Positions 56,846 to 64,000 of a stretch of 64,000 nucleotides of DNA are shown here, one piece after another. Below the pieces are notes generated by a model that saw nothing but the letters and a program-made list of their open reading frames with translations, did not search any database and was not told the origin of the DNA. Numbering within the stretch: the stretch's first letter is position 1; the number at the start of each line of letters is the position of its first letter. Source of the stretch: Microbispora rosea (GTDB taxonomy: Bacteria > Actinomycetota > Actinomycetes > Streptosporangiales > Streptosporangiaceae); contig NZ_FTNI01000010.1 in NCBI RefSeq assembly GCF_900156315.1, positions 1 through 64,000 of the forward strand. Direction: 5' to 3'. The position numbers were made by a program, and so were the translations under genes.

Positions 56846-57763
56846 ATGGACGAAGCTGCCCCGTTCTTCGGGGGGATCGAGGCGGGCGGGACGAAGTGGG
56901 TGTGCGCGGTCGCCGACGCCGAGGGAGACCTCCTCGCGACCGAGGTGATCCCCACGACCACGCCGGAGACGACGATCGGCGCCGCGATGCGGTTCTTCGA
57001 GGACCGTCAGCCGATCGCCGCGCTCGGCATCGGCACCTTCGGCCCGGTGGACGTGCGGCCGGGCTCGCCGACGTACGGCCACATCCTGGCCACGCCGAAG
57101 CCGGGCTGGGCGGACGTCGACGTCGTCTCCCCCTTCCGCGCCGCGCTGGGCGTACCCGTCGGCCTGGACACGGACGTCAACGCCGCGGCGCTGGGGGAAT
57201 GGCGGCGGGGAGCGGGTGCGGGGCTCGGCACGCTCGCGTACATCACCGTGGGCACCGGCATCGGCATGGGGGCGGTGGTGAACGGCGGGCTCGTGCACGG
57301 GCTCCTGCATCCCGAGTTCGGGCACATCCGCATCCCCCACGACCTGGAGAGGGACCCGTTCGAGGGGAGCTGTCCGTTCCACGGCGACTGCCTCGAAGGG
57401 CTCGCGTCGGGTGCGGCGATGCGCCGGCGATGGGGGCGGCCCGCCGAGCACCTGGACGACCCTTCGGTGTGGGAACTCGAGGCCGAGTACGTCGCCCTCG
57501 CGGTGATGAACCTGACCTACGCGCTGTCGCCCGAGCGGATCGTCGTGGGCGGGGGCGTCGCCAAGCGCCCCGCGCTGCTTCCCGCCGTGCGGGCGCGGCT
57601 GCTCACCCTCACCGCCGGCTACCCGGGGGCGCCGGTGCCCGTCGGCCCCGCGGCCATGGAGGAGTACGTCACCGGCCCCTTCCTCGGCGACCGTTCGGGG
57701 GTGGCCGGAGCCGTGGAACTCGCACGCGCGGCAGTGGCCGCGCCGAACTCACCCCGTTTCTGA
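56846..57763 (+). CDS. ROK-family fructokinase
   Basis: A 305-residue sugar kinase: FFGGIEAGGTKWVCAVADAE (ATP phosphate loop), GIGTFGPVDVRPGSPTYG, VGLDTDVNAAALGEW with catalytic Asp, YITVGTGIGMGAVVNGGLVH, and the zinc site HPEFGHIRIPHD with GSCPFHGDCLEGLASG. The IEAGGTK start and GHI/CPFHG pattern are those of bacterial fructokinases. It would phosphorylate fructose released inside the cell by the GH68 enzyme two positions downstream. Confidence 0.92.
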   Translation: MDEAAPFFGGIEAGGTKWVCAVADAEGDLLATEVIPTTTPETTIGAAMRFFEDRQPIAALGIGTFGPVDVRPGSPTYGHILATPKPGWADVDVVSPFRAALGVPVGLDTDVNAAALGEWRRGAGAGLGTLAYITVGTGIGMGAVVNGGLVHGLLHPEFGHIRIPHDLERDPFEGSCPFHGDCLEGLASGAAMRRRWGRPAEHLDDPSVWELEAEYVALAVMNLTYALSPERIVVGGGVAKRPALLPAVRARLLTLTAGYPGAPVPVGPAAMEEYVTGPFLGDRSGVAGAVELARAAVAAPNSPRF

Positions 57764-57853
57764 TGACGCTTTCCGTGACACGCCGGGAAACAGCCCGCGC
57801 GACTGAGTTGGAGGTTCTTCGCATGGCTGCATGGGGGCGGCGAGACGGCACGC

Positions 57854-57875
57854 CCGGACCGGAGATCCGGTCCGG
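57854..57875 (+). terminator. Hairpin between kinase and GH68 genes
   Basis: CCGGACCGGA-GA-TCCGGTCCGG, a 10-bp perfect inverted repeat 90 bp after the kinase stop. It may partly separate the two transcription units. Confidence 0.5.
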
Positions 57876-57923
57876 CGCGCACGAGGTGCTCGCCGGCGGG
57901 CGGCGACGTGACGGGGGGACCGC

Positions 57924-59084
57924 GTGAACGGCGAGCCCGCCCGCTGGACGCGGGAGCACCTCGCCGCGCTGGTTGGCGACGCGGCGACGACCGCACCGGT
58001 CATCGGCCTTCCTGCCCCGCCGCGCGTGCTGCCGCACGACGACATCTGGGATCTGTGGCCGATCCAGGAGGAGGACGGCTCGACGACTGTGGTGCGGGGC
58101 CGCGAGTTGTGGATCGCGCTCTCCGCGCCCGCCCTCGGCCACCCCGAGGAGCGTCATGACCGCGCCCGCCTCCGGCTGCTCGCCAGGGACGCCGACGGCT
58201 GGACCGACCTCGGCCACGTCTTCGCCGACGGAGCCTCGCCGGGCAGTCGCGAATGGTCGGGATCGACGGTCCGCAGACCGGACGGCACGCTGTCGGTGTT
58301 CTACACGGCCGCGGGCCGGCGAGGGGAGGCCCGCCCGACGTTCGCCCAGACGGTCGTCGAGGCCCGCGGCCGGCTGGTGACCGATGACGGCCGGATCCTG
58401 CTGGACCAGGCCGCCGAGCACCGGGAGATCCTCCGTTCGGACGGCGTGACGTACCTGCCGGCCGACGAGGTCGAGGGAGGACCCGGGCGGATCAAGGCCT
58501 TCCGCGATCCGGGATGGTTCCGCGACCCCGCCGACGGGCGCGAGTATCTGCTCGTCGCCGCGTCCGTCGCGGCGTCCGCCGACGCGGACCACGCCTTCAT
58601 GGGCGCGGTGGCCCTCGCCGCCGCGACACCGGGCGGCTGGTCGCTGCGGCCGCCGCTCCTCGTGGCCGACGGAGTCAACCACGAGATCGAACGGCCGCAC
58701 GTCGTGGTGCACGGGTCGTCGTACTACCTCTTCTTCTGCACGCATCGTCACTCGTTCCACCCGCCGGGAAGCGCGCCCACCGGGCTCTACGGCTTCGTCG
58801 CCCCCAGCCTCACCGGGCCGTACACGCCGCTGAACGGCTCGGGGCTCGTGCTGGGCAACCCCGCGGAACAGCCCGACCAGGCGTACGCCTGGGTGGTCCT
58901 GCCCGACCTGAAGGTCGTGGGCTTCGTCAACTACCGCTCCACCGGAGGAACGGATCCGTGGCAGGCCGGGCCCGCCGAGGCCAGGGCCGCCTTCGGTGGG
59001 ACGATCGCGCCCGTTCTCGAACTCATCCTGAACGAGGACGCCACCTCTGTGGTCGTTCCCGTGCCCACGGGAGCAGGGCGTTGA
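57924..59084 (+). CDS. GH68 fructosyl hydrolase/transferase, cytoplasmic
   Basis: A 386-residue GH68-type five-bladed propeller: DDIWDLWPIQEEDG carries the nucleophile Asp region, EWSGSTVR the WSG block, KAFRDPGWFRDP the transition-state RDP motif, and NHEIERPHVV the acid/base Glu (EIERPH). Levansucrases and inulosucrases of this family are normally secreted, but no signal peptide is present here. With an importer and a fructokinase beside it, an intracellular sucrose/fructoside-splitting role is likely. GTG 57924 is the start, overlapping a short frame upstream. Confidence 0.85.
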   Translation: MNGEPARWTREHLAALVGDAATTAPVIGLPAPPRVLPHDDIWDLWPIQEEDGSTTVVRGRELWIALSAPALGHPEERHDRARLRLLARDADGWTDLGHVFADGASPGSREWSGSTVRRPDGTLSVFYTAAGRRGEARPTFAQTVVEARGRLVTDDGRILLDQAAEHREILRSDGVTYLPADEVEGGPGRIKAFRDPGWFRDPADGREYLLVAASVAASADADHAFMGAVALAAATPGGWSLRPPLLVADGVNHEIERPHVVVHGSSYYLFFCTHRHSFHPPGSAPTGLYGFVAPSLTGPYTPLNGSGLVLGNPAEQPDQAYAWVVLPDLKVVGFVNYRSTGGTDPWQAGPAEARAAFGGTIAPVLELILNEDATSVVVPVPTGAGR

Positions 59085-59086
59085 GC

Positions 59087-60103
59087 ATGTCGCGCGGTGC
59101 GGCGGCGGGAGTGCTCGCGGCGGCCGCCGCCTCGGTGGCGGTCTCCGCGGCGCGTCGTCACCATTCACTGTCCGCCGTCGCGCCGGAGCTGAGGGCACCC
59201 GCGCTGTGGCTGCCGCGCCCGATCATCGGCAGGCGGAGCCTGGCCCTGGCCCGGCGGCGCTCACGCCGGGCGTCGGACCCGGTCGCGGGGGTGGCGATCA
59301 CGCGGCACGACGTCCCCGGCGGACGGGACGCCTTCGTGTACGAGCCGCCCGGTCACCGGCGCCCCGGCGGGGCGCTGCTGTGGATCCACGGGGGCGGCAC
59401 GATCCTCGGCCACCCCGAGAGCGACCACGAACTGTGCAGCCGCATCGCCCGCGACCTGCGGATCGTGGTGGTGAGCCCACGCTATCGGCTCGCTCCGGAG
59501 CACCCCTTCCCCGCCGGGTTCGACGACTGCTTCGCCGCGTTGCGCTGGCTGCACGACGCCGCCCCCGCACTCGGCGGGGAAGGCACGCGTGTCGCGGTGG
59601 GCGGAGCGAGCGCCGGCGGCGGGCTGGCGGCCTCGGTCGTGCAGAAGGCGCACGACCACGGGCTGCCGGTGGCGTTCCAGATGCTCCTCTATCCCATGCT
59701 GGACGACCGTACGGCCCTGGTGCGCGACCATCGGGGACGCGGCAGGATCGGTTGGACGCCCCGCTCCAACGCGTACGCCTGGACCTGCTATCTCGGTCAC
59801 GGGCCGAGCGTCGCCGAATCCCGCCCCTACGCCGCGGCGGGCCGCCGGGAGGACCTGCGTGGGCTGCCGCCCGCGTGGATCGGCGTCGGCGACCTCGATC
59901 TTTTCTACGAGGAGAACCTGCGCTACGCCGACGGGCTCAGGGCGGCCGGCGCGCCGGTCGACCTCGTCGTCGAGCCCGGCATGTACCACGCCGCCGACTT
60001 CGACCACCACGCGACCGCGCCGTCCATGCGCGCGTTCCGCCAGGGCATGCTCGACGCTCTGGCCGCCGGGCTCGCGCTCGGCCCGGCGGCCGATCGGCCG
60101 TGA
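59087..60103 (+). CDS. HSL-type alpha/beta hydrolase
   Basis: A 338-residue esterase of the hormone-sensitive-lipase group: oxyanion HGGG in LLWIHGGGTILG, YRLAPEHPFPAGFDD, nucleophile GGASAGGGLAAS, Asp in WIGVGDLDLFYEE and His in PGMYHAADFD. The N-terminus (GVLAAAAASVAVSAARR) is hydrophobic and could be a signal or membrane anchor. ATG 59087 lies 2 nt after the GH68 stop, so the two are co-transcribed; a link with sugar esters is possible but not shown. Confidence 0.88.
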   Translation: MSRGAAAGVLAAAAASVAVSAARRHHSLSAVAPELRAPALWLPRPIIGRRSLALARRRSRRASDPVAGVAITRHDVPGGRDAFVYEPPGHRRPGGALLWIHGGGTILGHPESDHELCSRIARDLRIVVVSPRYRLAPEHPFPAGFDDCFAALRWLHDAAPALGGEGTRVAVGGASAGGGLAASVVQKAHDHGLPVAFQMLLYPMLDDRTALVRDHRGRGRIGWTPRSNAYAWTCYLGHGPSVAESRPYAAAGRREDLRGLPPAWIGVGDLDLFYEENLRYADGLRAAGAPVDLVVEPGMYHAADFDHHATAPSMRAFRQGMLDALAAGLALGPAADRP

Positions 60104-60130
60104 GGGAGGCCGCCCGCGCCGCCGCGGTCG

Positions 60131-60529
60131 TCAGCGGGCGAACTTCGCGACGGCGGCCGGGGTGACGGGGGTGAAGAAGTTGACCAGGTTGCCGTCGGGG
60201 TCGCGCAGCAGGAGCGACCGGTTGCCCCAGGGCATCGTGGTGGGCTCCTGGACGAAGTCCTCGACGTGGCCGGTCAGGCTCTGATGCACGCCGTCCACGT
60301 CGTCGACGCGGAACTCGACGATCACACTGTGGTTGTCCGCCGCCCTGGCGGCGCCGGGCGCGATGAACGGAACGGTGCGGGTGCTGCCGATCGCGAGGGT
60401 GGCGGAGGTGGTCCTGATCTCGGCGAAGTCCTCGCTGTATCGGGTAGCGCGCACTCCCGTGGCGCGCTCGTAGAAGCCCACGAGGCGCGCCACGTCGGCC
60501 GTGATGATGCGGATCGATACGAAGTCCAT
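60131..60529 (-). CDS. VOC (glyoxalase/bleomycin-resistance) fold protein
   Basis: A 132-residue protein: MDFVSIRIITADVARLVGFY, ERATGVRATRYSEDFAEI, VIVEFRVDDVDGVHQSL, RSLLLRDPDGNLVNFFTP. Two beta-alpha-beta modules and DPDGN.(V/I).F are typical; function could be metal-dependent isomerase, dioxygenase or binding protein. ATG 60529 follows GGAGA. Divergent from a WYL regulator, a very common pairing in actinomycetes, and probably under its control. Confidence 0.9.
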   Translation of the reverse strand: MDFVSIRIITADVARLVGFYERATGVRATRYSEDFAEIRTTSATLAIGSTRTVPFIAPGAARAADNHSVIVEFRVDDVDGVHQSLTGHVEDFVQEPTTMPWGNRSLLLRDPDGNLVNFFTPVTPAAVAKFAR

Positions 60530-60610
60530 GGTGATCTCCCTGGTTCGTGGGGCCGTTCTCCCGCGGAACACTAGGGCGGATACCGGACAGAAACCGCCCA
60601 GTATCGTCAC

Positions 60611-60616
60611 TAGATT
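60611..60616 (+). promoter_or_regulatory. -10 box of a leaderless regulator gene
   Basis: TAGATT ends 7 nt before the GTG at 60624, leaving no room for a ribosome site. Same spacing as the toxin-antitoxin promoters. Confidence 0.45.
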
Positions 60617-60623
60617 GTGTGAC

Positions 60624-61619
60624 GTGGCCCGACCTACGCATCGCGTTCTCACGCTGTTGGAGCTCCTGCAGTCGGGCGGCATCCGGACGATGGCCGAGCT
60701 CGCCGACCGGCTCGGCGTGGACGAGCGCACCGTGCGGCGGTATGTGGACCACCTGATCGACCTCGACGTCCCCGTCGAGTCGGTGCGCGGCCGCTACGGC
60801 GGATACCGCCTCGCCCCCGGATACCGCATGCCTCCGCTCATGCTGAGCGACGACGAGGCGCTCGCCGTGCTGCTCGGCCTGGTCGCCGGTCGCCGGGCGG
60901 GGTTGACGACGGCGGCGGGCACGGCGAGCGAGACGGCGACGGCCAAGATCCGGCGGGTCCTGCCCGAGCGGCTCGCCCGCAGGCTCGACACCGTGCTCGA
61001 ATCCCTCGCGTTCACGGCTCCGCCCGGCGAGTTCGCCGTCCCCGAGACCGCGGTCCTGCTCACCGTCGCCGACGCGGTGCGCCATCGCCGGCCGATCTCG
61101 ATCAGGTACACCGCCGCCGACGGGCGGCGCAGCGAGCGCACGCTGCATCCGTACGGGCTCGTCGCCCATTCGGGCCGGTGGTACGTCACGGGCGCGGATC
61201 CGGAGATCGGCGAGGATCGGACCTTCCGGCTGGATCGCATCGCGGACGCGAGGGCGCTGCCCGGTTCGTTCGAGCCGCCCGCCGGGCTCGACCCGGCGCA
61301 GCACGTCCTGACCGGATTCGCCACGGCTCGATATCGGCACGAAGTCGTCCTGCGGATCCAGGGGACGGCCGAGCAGATCCGTGTCCGGCTTCCCGCCGGC
61401 GTCGCGACCGTGGAGGAGTGCCCGTCGGAGGAGGGCATGGATCCCGGCGACGAGGGCTGGCTCCGCGTCGAGGTGCGAGCGGAGCGGCTCGACTGGCTGC
61501 CCGCGGTGCTCGCGTCGCTCGACCGGCCGTTCGTCATCGAGCGACCGGACGAGCTACGCGACCTCGTCGCCGCGCTCGCGGACCGGCTCGCGGCCTCCGC
61601 CCGCAGGACCGCCGGATGA
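60624..61619 (+). CDS. WYL-domain transcriptional regulator
   Basis: A 331-residue regulator: DeoR-type HTH (RVLTLLELLQSGGIRTMAEL, DRLGVDERTVRRYVDHLIDL), then the WYL domain with ISIRYTAADGRRSERTLHPY, GLVAHSGRWYVTGADPEIGE, RTFRLDRIADA, and a C-terminal WCX region. WYL domains bind nucleic-acid or nucleotide ligands. It is divergent from the VOC gene. GTG 60624 is chosen from the match of the conserved start and the promoter position. Confidence 0.92.
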   Translation: MARPTHRVLTLLELLQSGGIRTMAELADRLGVDERTVRRYVDHLIDLDVPVESVRGRYGGYRLAPGYRMPPLMLSDDEALAVLLGLVAGRRAGLTTAAGTASETATAKIRRVLPERLARRLDTVLESLAFTAPPGEFAVPETAVLLTVADAVRHRRPISIRYTAADGRRSERTLHPYGLVAHSGRWYVTGADPEIGEDRTFRLDRIADARALPGSFEPPAGLDPAQHVLTGFATARYRHEVVLRIQGTAEQIRVRLPAGVATVEECPSEEGMDPGDEGWLRVEVRAERLDWLPAVLASLDRPFVIERPDELRDLVAALADRLAASARRTAG

Positions 61620-61626
61620 CGGTGGG

Positions 61627-62418
61627 CTATGCCGTGGTCGCCGGGGAACCGGTCGCGGCCGCGTGCAGAAAACGGTCGATCGCGGCGAAGGTGGCCGCCG
61701 GCTGTTCGATGTGCGGGAGGTGACCGGCCTCGGGGATCACCTCCAGCCGGCCGTTCCGGAAGGCGTCGGCGTAGGCGGCGCCGTAGGCGGGCGTGACGAT
61801 CCGGTCGCTTTCCCCCCACAGCAGGAGAGCGGGCACGTCGAGGTGTCGCAGCCGGCGGAGCAGCTTGGGATCGTGCATGTAGGGGTCGCCCGCCAGCGTG
61901 CGCATGGTGGCCATGTCGGCTGCCCGGCGCGCGAGTTGGTCGGCGGGGACGCCGGCCGGGTCGACGTAGAAGCGCTGCGAGTCGTGCCAGGCGTATTCGG
62001 CGACGCCGCGGGCGTCCAGGGAGAAGAAGTCGCGGATCGGCTCGCCGGGCACGTCCACGCCGACGGCGTCGATCAGCACCAGCCCGGTGATGACGCCCGC
62101 CGTGTCGCGTACGGCCATCTCGGCGGCGGTCCAGCCGCCGAGGGAGGAGCCGACGACGAGGACGTCGCGCAGTCCCAGGCGATGCAGACAGTGCAGGTAG
62201 GTCAGGGCGAGGTCGTCCATGCCGGTGAGCCACGAGGGGCGGTGGGCGCCGTCCCAGCCGGGGTGCACGGGCGTGACGGTGTGTGTCGTCCGGGAGAGGT
62301 GCCCGGCGAGCCCGGCGACCGTGGCGGGGCCGCCGCCGTGCAGGATCAGGGCCGGTCTGCCGGTTCCGGCCTCCGACACGTGGAGGGACAGATCGTCATA
62401 GAGCGGGATGGTGTCCAT
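61627..62418 (-). CDS. Alpha/beta hydrolase
   Basis: A 263-residue hydrolase with LILHGGGPATVAGLAGHLS (HGG oxyanion), nucleophile VVGSSLGGWTAAEMA, Asp in LLWGESDRIVTP and His in PEAGHLPHIEQP. Triad complete, cap domain short. Divergent from a MarR gene with nested palindromes in between. Substrate unknown; perhaps an aromatic ester or meta-cleavage-type product. Confidence 0.9.
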   Translation of the reverse strand: MDTIPLYDDLSLHVSEAGTGRPALILHGGGPATVAGLAGHLSRTTHTVTPVHPGWDGAHRPSWLTGMDDLALTYLHCLHRLGLRDVLVVGSSLGGWTAAEMAVRDTAGVITGLVLIDAVGVDVPGEPIRDFFSLDARGVAEYAWHDSQRFYVDPAGVPADQLARRAADMATMRTLAGDPYMHDPKLLRRLRHLDVPALLLWGESDRIVTPAYGAAYADAFRNGRLEVIPEAGHLPHIEQPAATFAAIDRFLHAAATGSPATTA

Positions 62419-62429
62419 AGCCGCAGCAT

Positions 62430-62461
62430 AACTAAAGAAGTTTATTTAAACTAGCTTAGTT
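62430..62461. promoter_or_regulatory. Nested MarR operator
   Basis: Outer arms AACTAA (62430-62435) and TTAGTT (62456-62461) enclose AGTTTA-TT-TAAACT (62439-62452). The stretch is strikingly AT-rich for this genome and lies between the divergent start codons. Confidence 0.7.
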
Positions 62462-62480
62462 TTCGTACTACACTCGTCTC

Positions 62481-62897
62481 GTGCGTAGTGATCTGCAACA
62501 ACTCGGGCGAGCGGTCAAGCAGGTCCAATATCGGCAGCACCGGGCCCTGGAGGGCGGGCTGTCGGCGGTCGGCGCGACGCTCGCCCAGTGGGACGCCCTC
62601 CGGGCGATCAGCCGTTCTCCCGGGGCGTCGGCCCGGGAACTGGCCGCGGCGACGTTCCAGACCGAGCAGGCATTCGGGGCCCTCGCCGGTCGGCTGGTGG
62701 CCCAGGGATGGATCGAGCGCAGGCCCGGGCGCGGCCGGCGCATCGAGCACCATCTCACCTCTTCCGGCGAGCGGGTCCTGGAAGCCGGGCACAAGGTCGC
62801 CGACGAGGTGCTCGCCAGGTGCTACACCGCCTTGACGGACGCGGACCGCGCGACCCTGCTGGCCCTGCTCCAGCGCCTCATCGTGGAGGACGCGTAG
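62481..62897 (+). CDS. MarR-family regulator
   Basis: A 138-residue MarR protein: VGATLAQWDALRAISRSPGA, SARELAAATFQTEQAFGALA, GRLVAQGWIERRPGRGRRIE, HHLTSSGERVLEAGHKVADE. GTG 62481. It likely represses the divergent hydrolase and itself through the operator at 62430-62461. Ends in front of a long hairpin shared with the convergent NlpC/P60 gene. Confidence 0.9.
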   Translation: MRSDLQQLGRAVKQVQYRQHRALEGGLSAVGATLAQWDALRAISRSPGASARELAAATFQTEQAFGALAGRLVAQGWIERRPGRGRRIEHHLTSSGERVLEAGHKVADEVLARCYTALTDADRATLLALLQRLIVEDA

Positions 62898-62915
62898 CCT
62901 CCGGCCCGCGGCCGG

Positions 62916-62965
62916 CCTCCGGTGGAGACGCCCCGACGGCGCGCTTCGGGGCATCTCCACGGAGG
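62916..62965. terminator. Bidirectional terminator
   Basis: CCTCCGGTGGAGACGCCCCGA (first arm from 62916) pairs almost perfectly with the arm ending at 62965. It lies between convergent genes. Confidence 0.7.
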
Positions 62966-62975
62966 ATTTCCCAGG

Positions 62976-63590
62976 TCAGACGCCGGGGCGTACGGCGGTG
63001 AGGAAGCTGCCTCTCCAGTAGGAGTCGAGCTTGTCGATGCTGACCACCGCGCCGCTGTGGGGGGCGCTGATCACCTTCTTGTGCCCGATGTACATGCCCA
63101 CGTGGCCGCCGCCACTGGTGAAGATGAGGTCGCCGGGCTTGAGGTGCGGCAGGGAGACCTTCTTCTTGGCGGCGTTGAGCATCGACCACGTCGTACGCGG
63201 GAGCTTGACGCCGGCCTTGCGCCAGGCGAACTGGACCAGCCCGGAGCAGTCGAACGCCCGTGGGCCCGTGGCGCCCCATACGTACGGATCGCCGAGTTGC
63301 TTCTTCGCCACCTCGATGGCGCGCTCGGCCTTCTGCTGCTGGAGGGCCGACTTGGTGAGCTTCGTGGTGGCGGAGTCGTCCGCCGTGGACGTCAGGGGAG
63401 CCTCGCGGTTGTACGGGGTGGTCGCCGTGGCGGCGGGCTCGGGCGGGATGATCGTCGAGGCCGGGGGCGGGGCCGTCGCCGGTGCGGCGGCTGCGGGGAG
63501 TGCGCTCAATGCTCCCGCGGACGCGGTGAGCGCCGCGCTACTGAGCGTGACGCAGGCGATGCGGAGCAGAGTGGTGGAGTTGGTGGACAG
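62976..63590 (-). CDS. NlpC/P60 cell-wall peptidase
   Basis: A roughly 204-residue secreted protein: signal peptide (STNSTTLLRIACVTLSSAAL, cut around AAA before APATA), a Pro/Thr-rich stretch, then NlpC/P60 with LGDPYVWGATGPRAFDCSGL (catalytic Cys), SGGGHVGMYIGHKKVISAPH (His) and the third residue in PHSGAVV. It cuts stem peptides of peptidoglycan. No ATG/GTG/TTG fits before the signal; CTG at 63590 after AAAGGGAGA is the best start, while TTG 63509 would lose most of the signal. A c-di-AMP riboswitch leader precedes it. Confidence 0.85.
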   Translation of the reverse strand: MSTNSTTLLRIACVTLSSAALTASAGALSALPAAAAPATAPPPASTIIPPEPAATATTPYNREAPLTSTADDSATTKLTKSALQQQKAERAIEVAKKQLGDPYVWGATGPRAFDCSGLVQFAWRKAGVKLPRTTWSMLNAAKKKVSLPHLKPGDLIFTSGGGHVGMYIGHKKVISAPHSGAVVSIDKLDSYWRGSFLTAVRPGV

Positions 63591-63617
63591 GGGATCTCTC
63601 CCTTTGGTCTTCCGCTT

Positions 63618-63755
63618 GCGCCTACCGGGTTAGCTGACGGATTCGGGCAGGGAAGTTGCCCTACGGCGCTGGCGCGCCGATTCACCCCAGACCTTCGTCG
63701 AAGGTCGATTGGTTCCCCGGCTCCGAGCCTCCTTGCTGCACGGATTCGGCATCAC
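63618..63755 (-). promoter_or_regulatory. ydaO/yuaA (cyclic di-AMP) riboswitch
   Basis: On the minus strand the leader contains GCCGAATCCG, GGAGCCGGGGAACCAATCG, GGGGTGAATCGGCG, GGGCAACTTCCCTGCCCGAA, TCCGTCAGCTAACCCGGTAG, in this order, the conserved core of the ydaO class. It lies about 30 nt before the NlpC/P60 start. In actinomycetes this riboswitch turns off cell-wall hydrolase genes when c-di-AMP is bound. Confidence 0.93.
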
Positions 63756-64000
63756 CGTCGCCCAGGGGGGCGGAGAGGACGTGGCGACGGTGACAGTGGA
63801 TGGTCGAACCCGGCCGGGCCGGGTTCGTCACGGCGAGGTCACGCGGACCCCACCGCAGGGCAAGGAAACTACCAAGCAGCCCATATCGCCGCAAAGGGCA
63901 TGAAAAGGGTAATGACCGCATAAAAAGGATCAAAAGCGCGAAACCGCAGGTCAGGACGGCTGTGTATACAAAATGTGGCGCTCGTCACACTTGCCGGGAT
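63756..64000. other. Leader/promoter region upstream of the riboswitch
   Basis: No gene is supported here. A hairpin CGAACCCGG-N5-CCGGGTTCG lies at 63805-63827. The last 100 bases are AT-richer (CATAAAAAGGATCAAAAG) and probably carry the promoter of the riboswitch transcript. Confidence 0.5.

Noticed and set aside
1-64000. CRISPR array
   Set aside because: No set of regularly spaced identical repeats; the dispersed peptide copies are coding-like, kilobases apart and diverged.
1-64000. tRNA or rRNA genes
   Set aside because: No cloverleaf with TTCGA-type T-loop and no conserved rRNA segments noticed.

Overview
The window is high-GC, densely coding DNA with GTG starts, short GTGA/ATGA overlaps between co-directional genes, many TetR/MarR/MerR/LacI regulators and two-component systems, pSAM2-like integrative-element remnants and a ydaO-type (c-di-AMP) riboswitch above an NlpC/P60 gene. 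Together these point to a filamentous actinomycete, most likely of the Streptosporangiales type. The lineage is an inference from style and protein families, not from a marker gene.

Left half (about 1-31 kb) is plastic accessory DNA. It holds an IS3 transposase end, three toxin-antitoxin operons (two with a damaged toxin), and scattered debris of an actinomycete integrative element (GntR/KorSA-like repressor, Rep fragment, excisionase tail, frameshifted tyrosine integrase). It also holds two serine-recombinase fragments, an IS5-like transposase end, and broken metabolic genes (azoreductase, Baeyer-Villiger monooxygenase, alpha/beta hydrolase). Intact genes sit between: an RNA methyltransferase behind a Phe-rich leader peptide, a MarR/FAD-monooxygenase pair, peptide deformylase, an MDR oxidoreductase, a MerR pair, a secreted beta-propeller, and an efflux cassette (permease, ATPase, adaptor, lipoprotein) divergent from its two-component system.

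The most unusual content of this half is a dispersed family of eight copies, all on the + strand, of a two-part small gene. ORF1 encodes a helical segment ([13 protein letters not shown]...[13 protein letters not shown]). ORF2, in the +1 frame immediately after it, encodes a Cys-containing peptide ([26 protein letters not shown]). Copies are A 2.9-3.25 kb, B 6.28-6.55, C 8.7, D 11.04, E 14.6, F 17.8-18.15, G 28.67 and H 30.57 kb. Two copies are intact, one is nearly so and five are decayed. Most end in a hairpin and several abut the 3' end of an ordinary gene. No modifying enzyme is encoded nearby. I do not recognise the family; it is the best candidate for something undescribed.

Right half (about 28.9-64 kb) reads like ordinary chromosome: divergent regulator/target pairs with clear palindromic operators (TetR/DUF2306, TetR/SDR, HTH/PEP-utilising enzyme, TetR/NmrA, MarR/hydrolase). 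It also carries an ABC-2 exporter with a NarL-type two-component system, a siderophore-interacting flavoprotein with a metal-site-defective MBL protein, and a CBM2 esterase. A probable sucrose/fructan locus follows: LacI, ABC importer, ROK fructokinase and cytosolic GH68, with an HSL-type hydrolase next to it. A WYL regulator and the riboswitch-controlled NlpC/P60 cell-wall hydrolase close the window.
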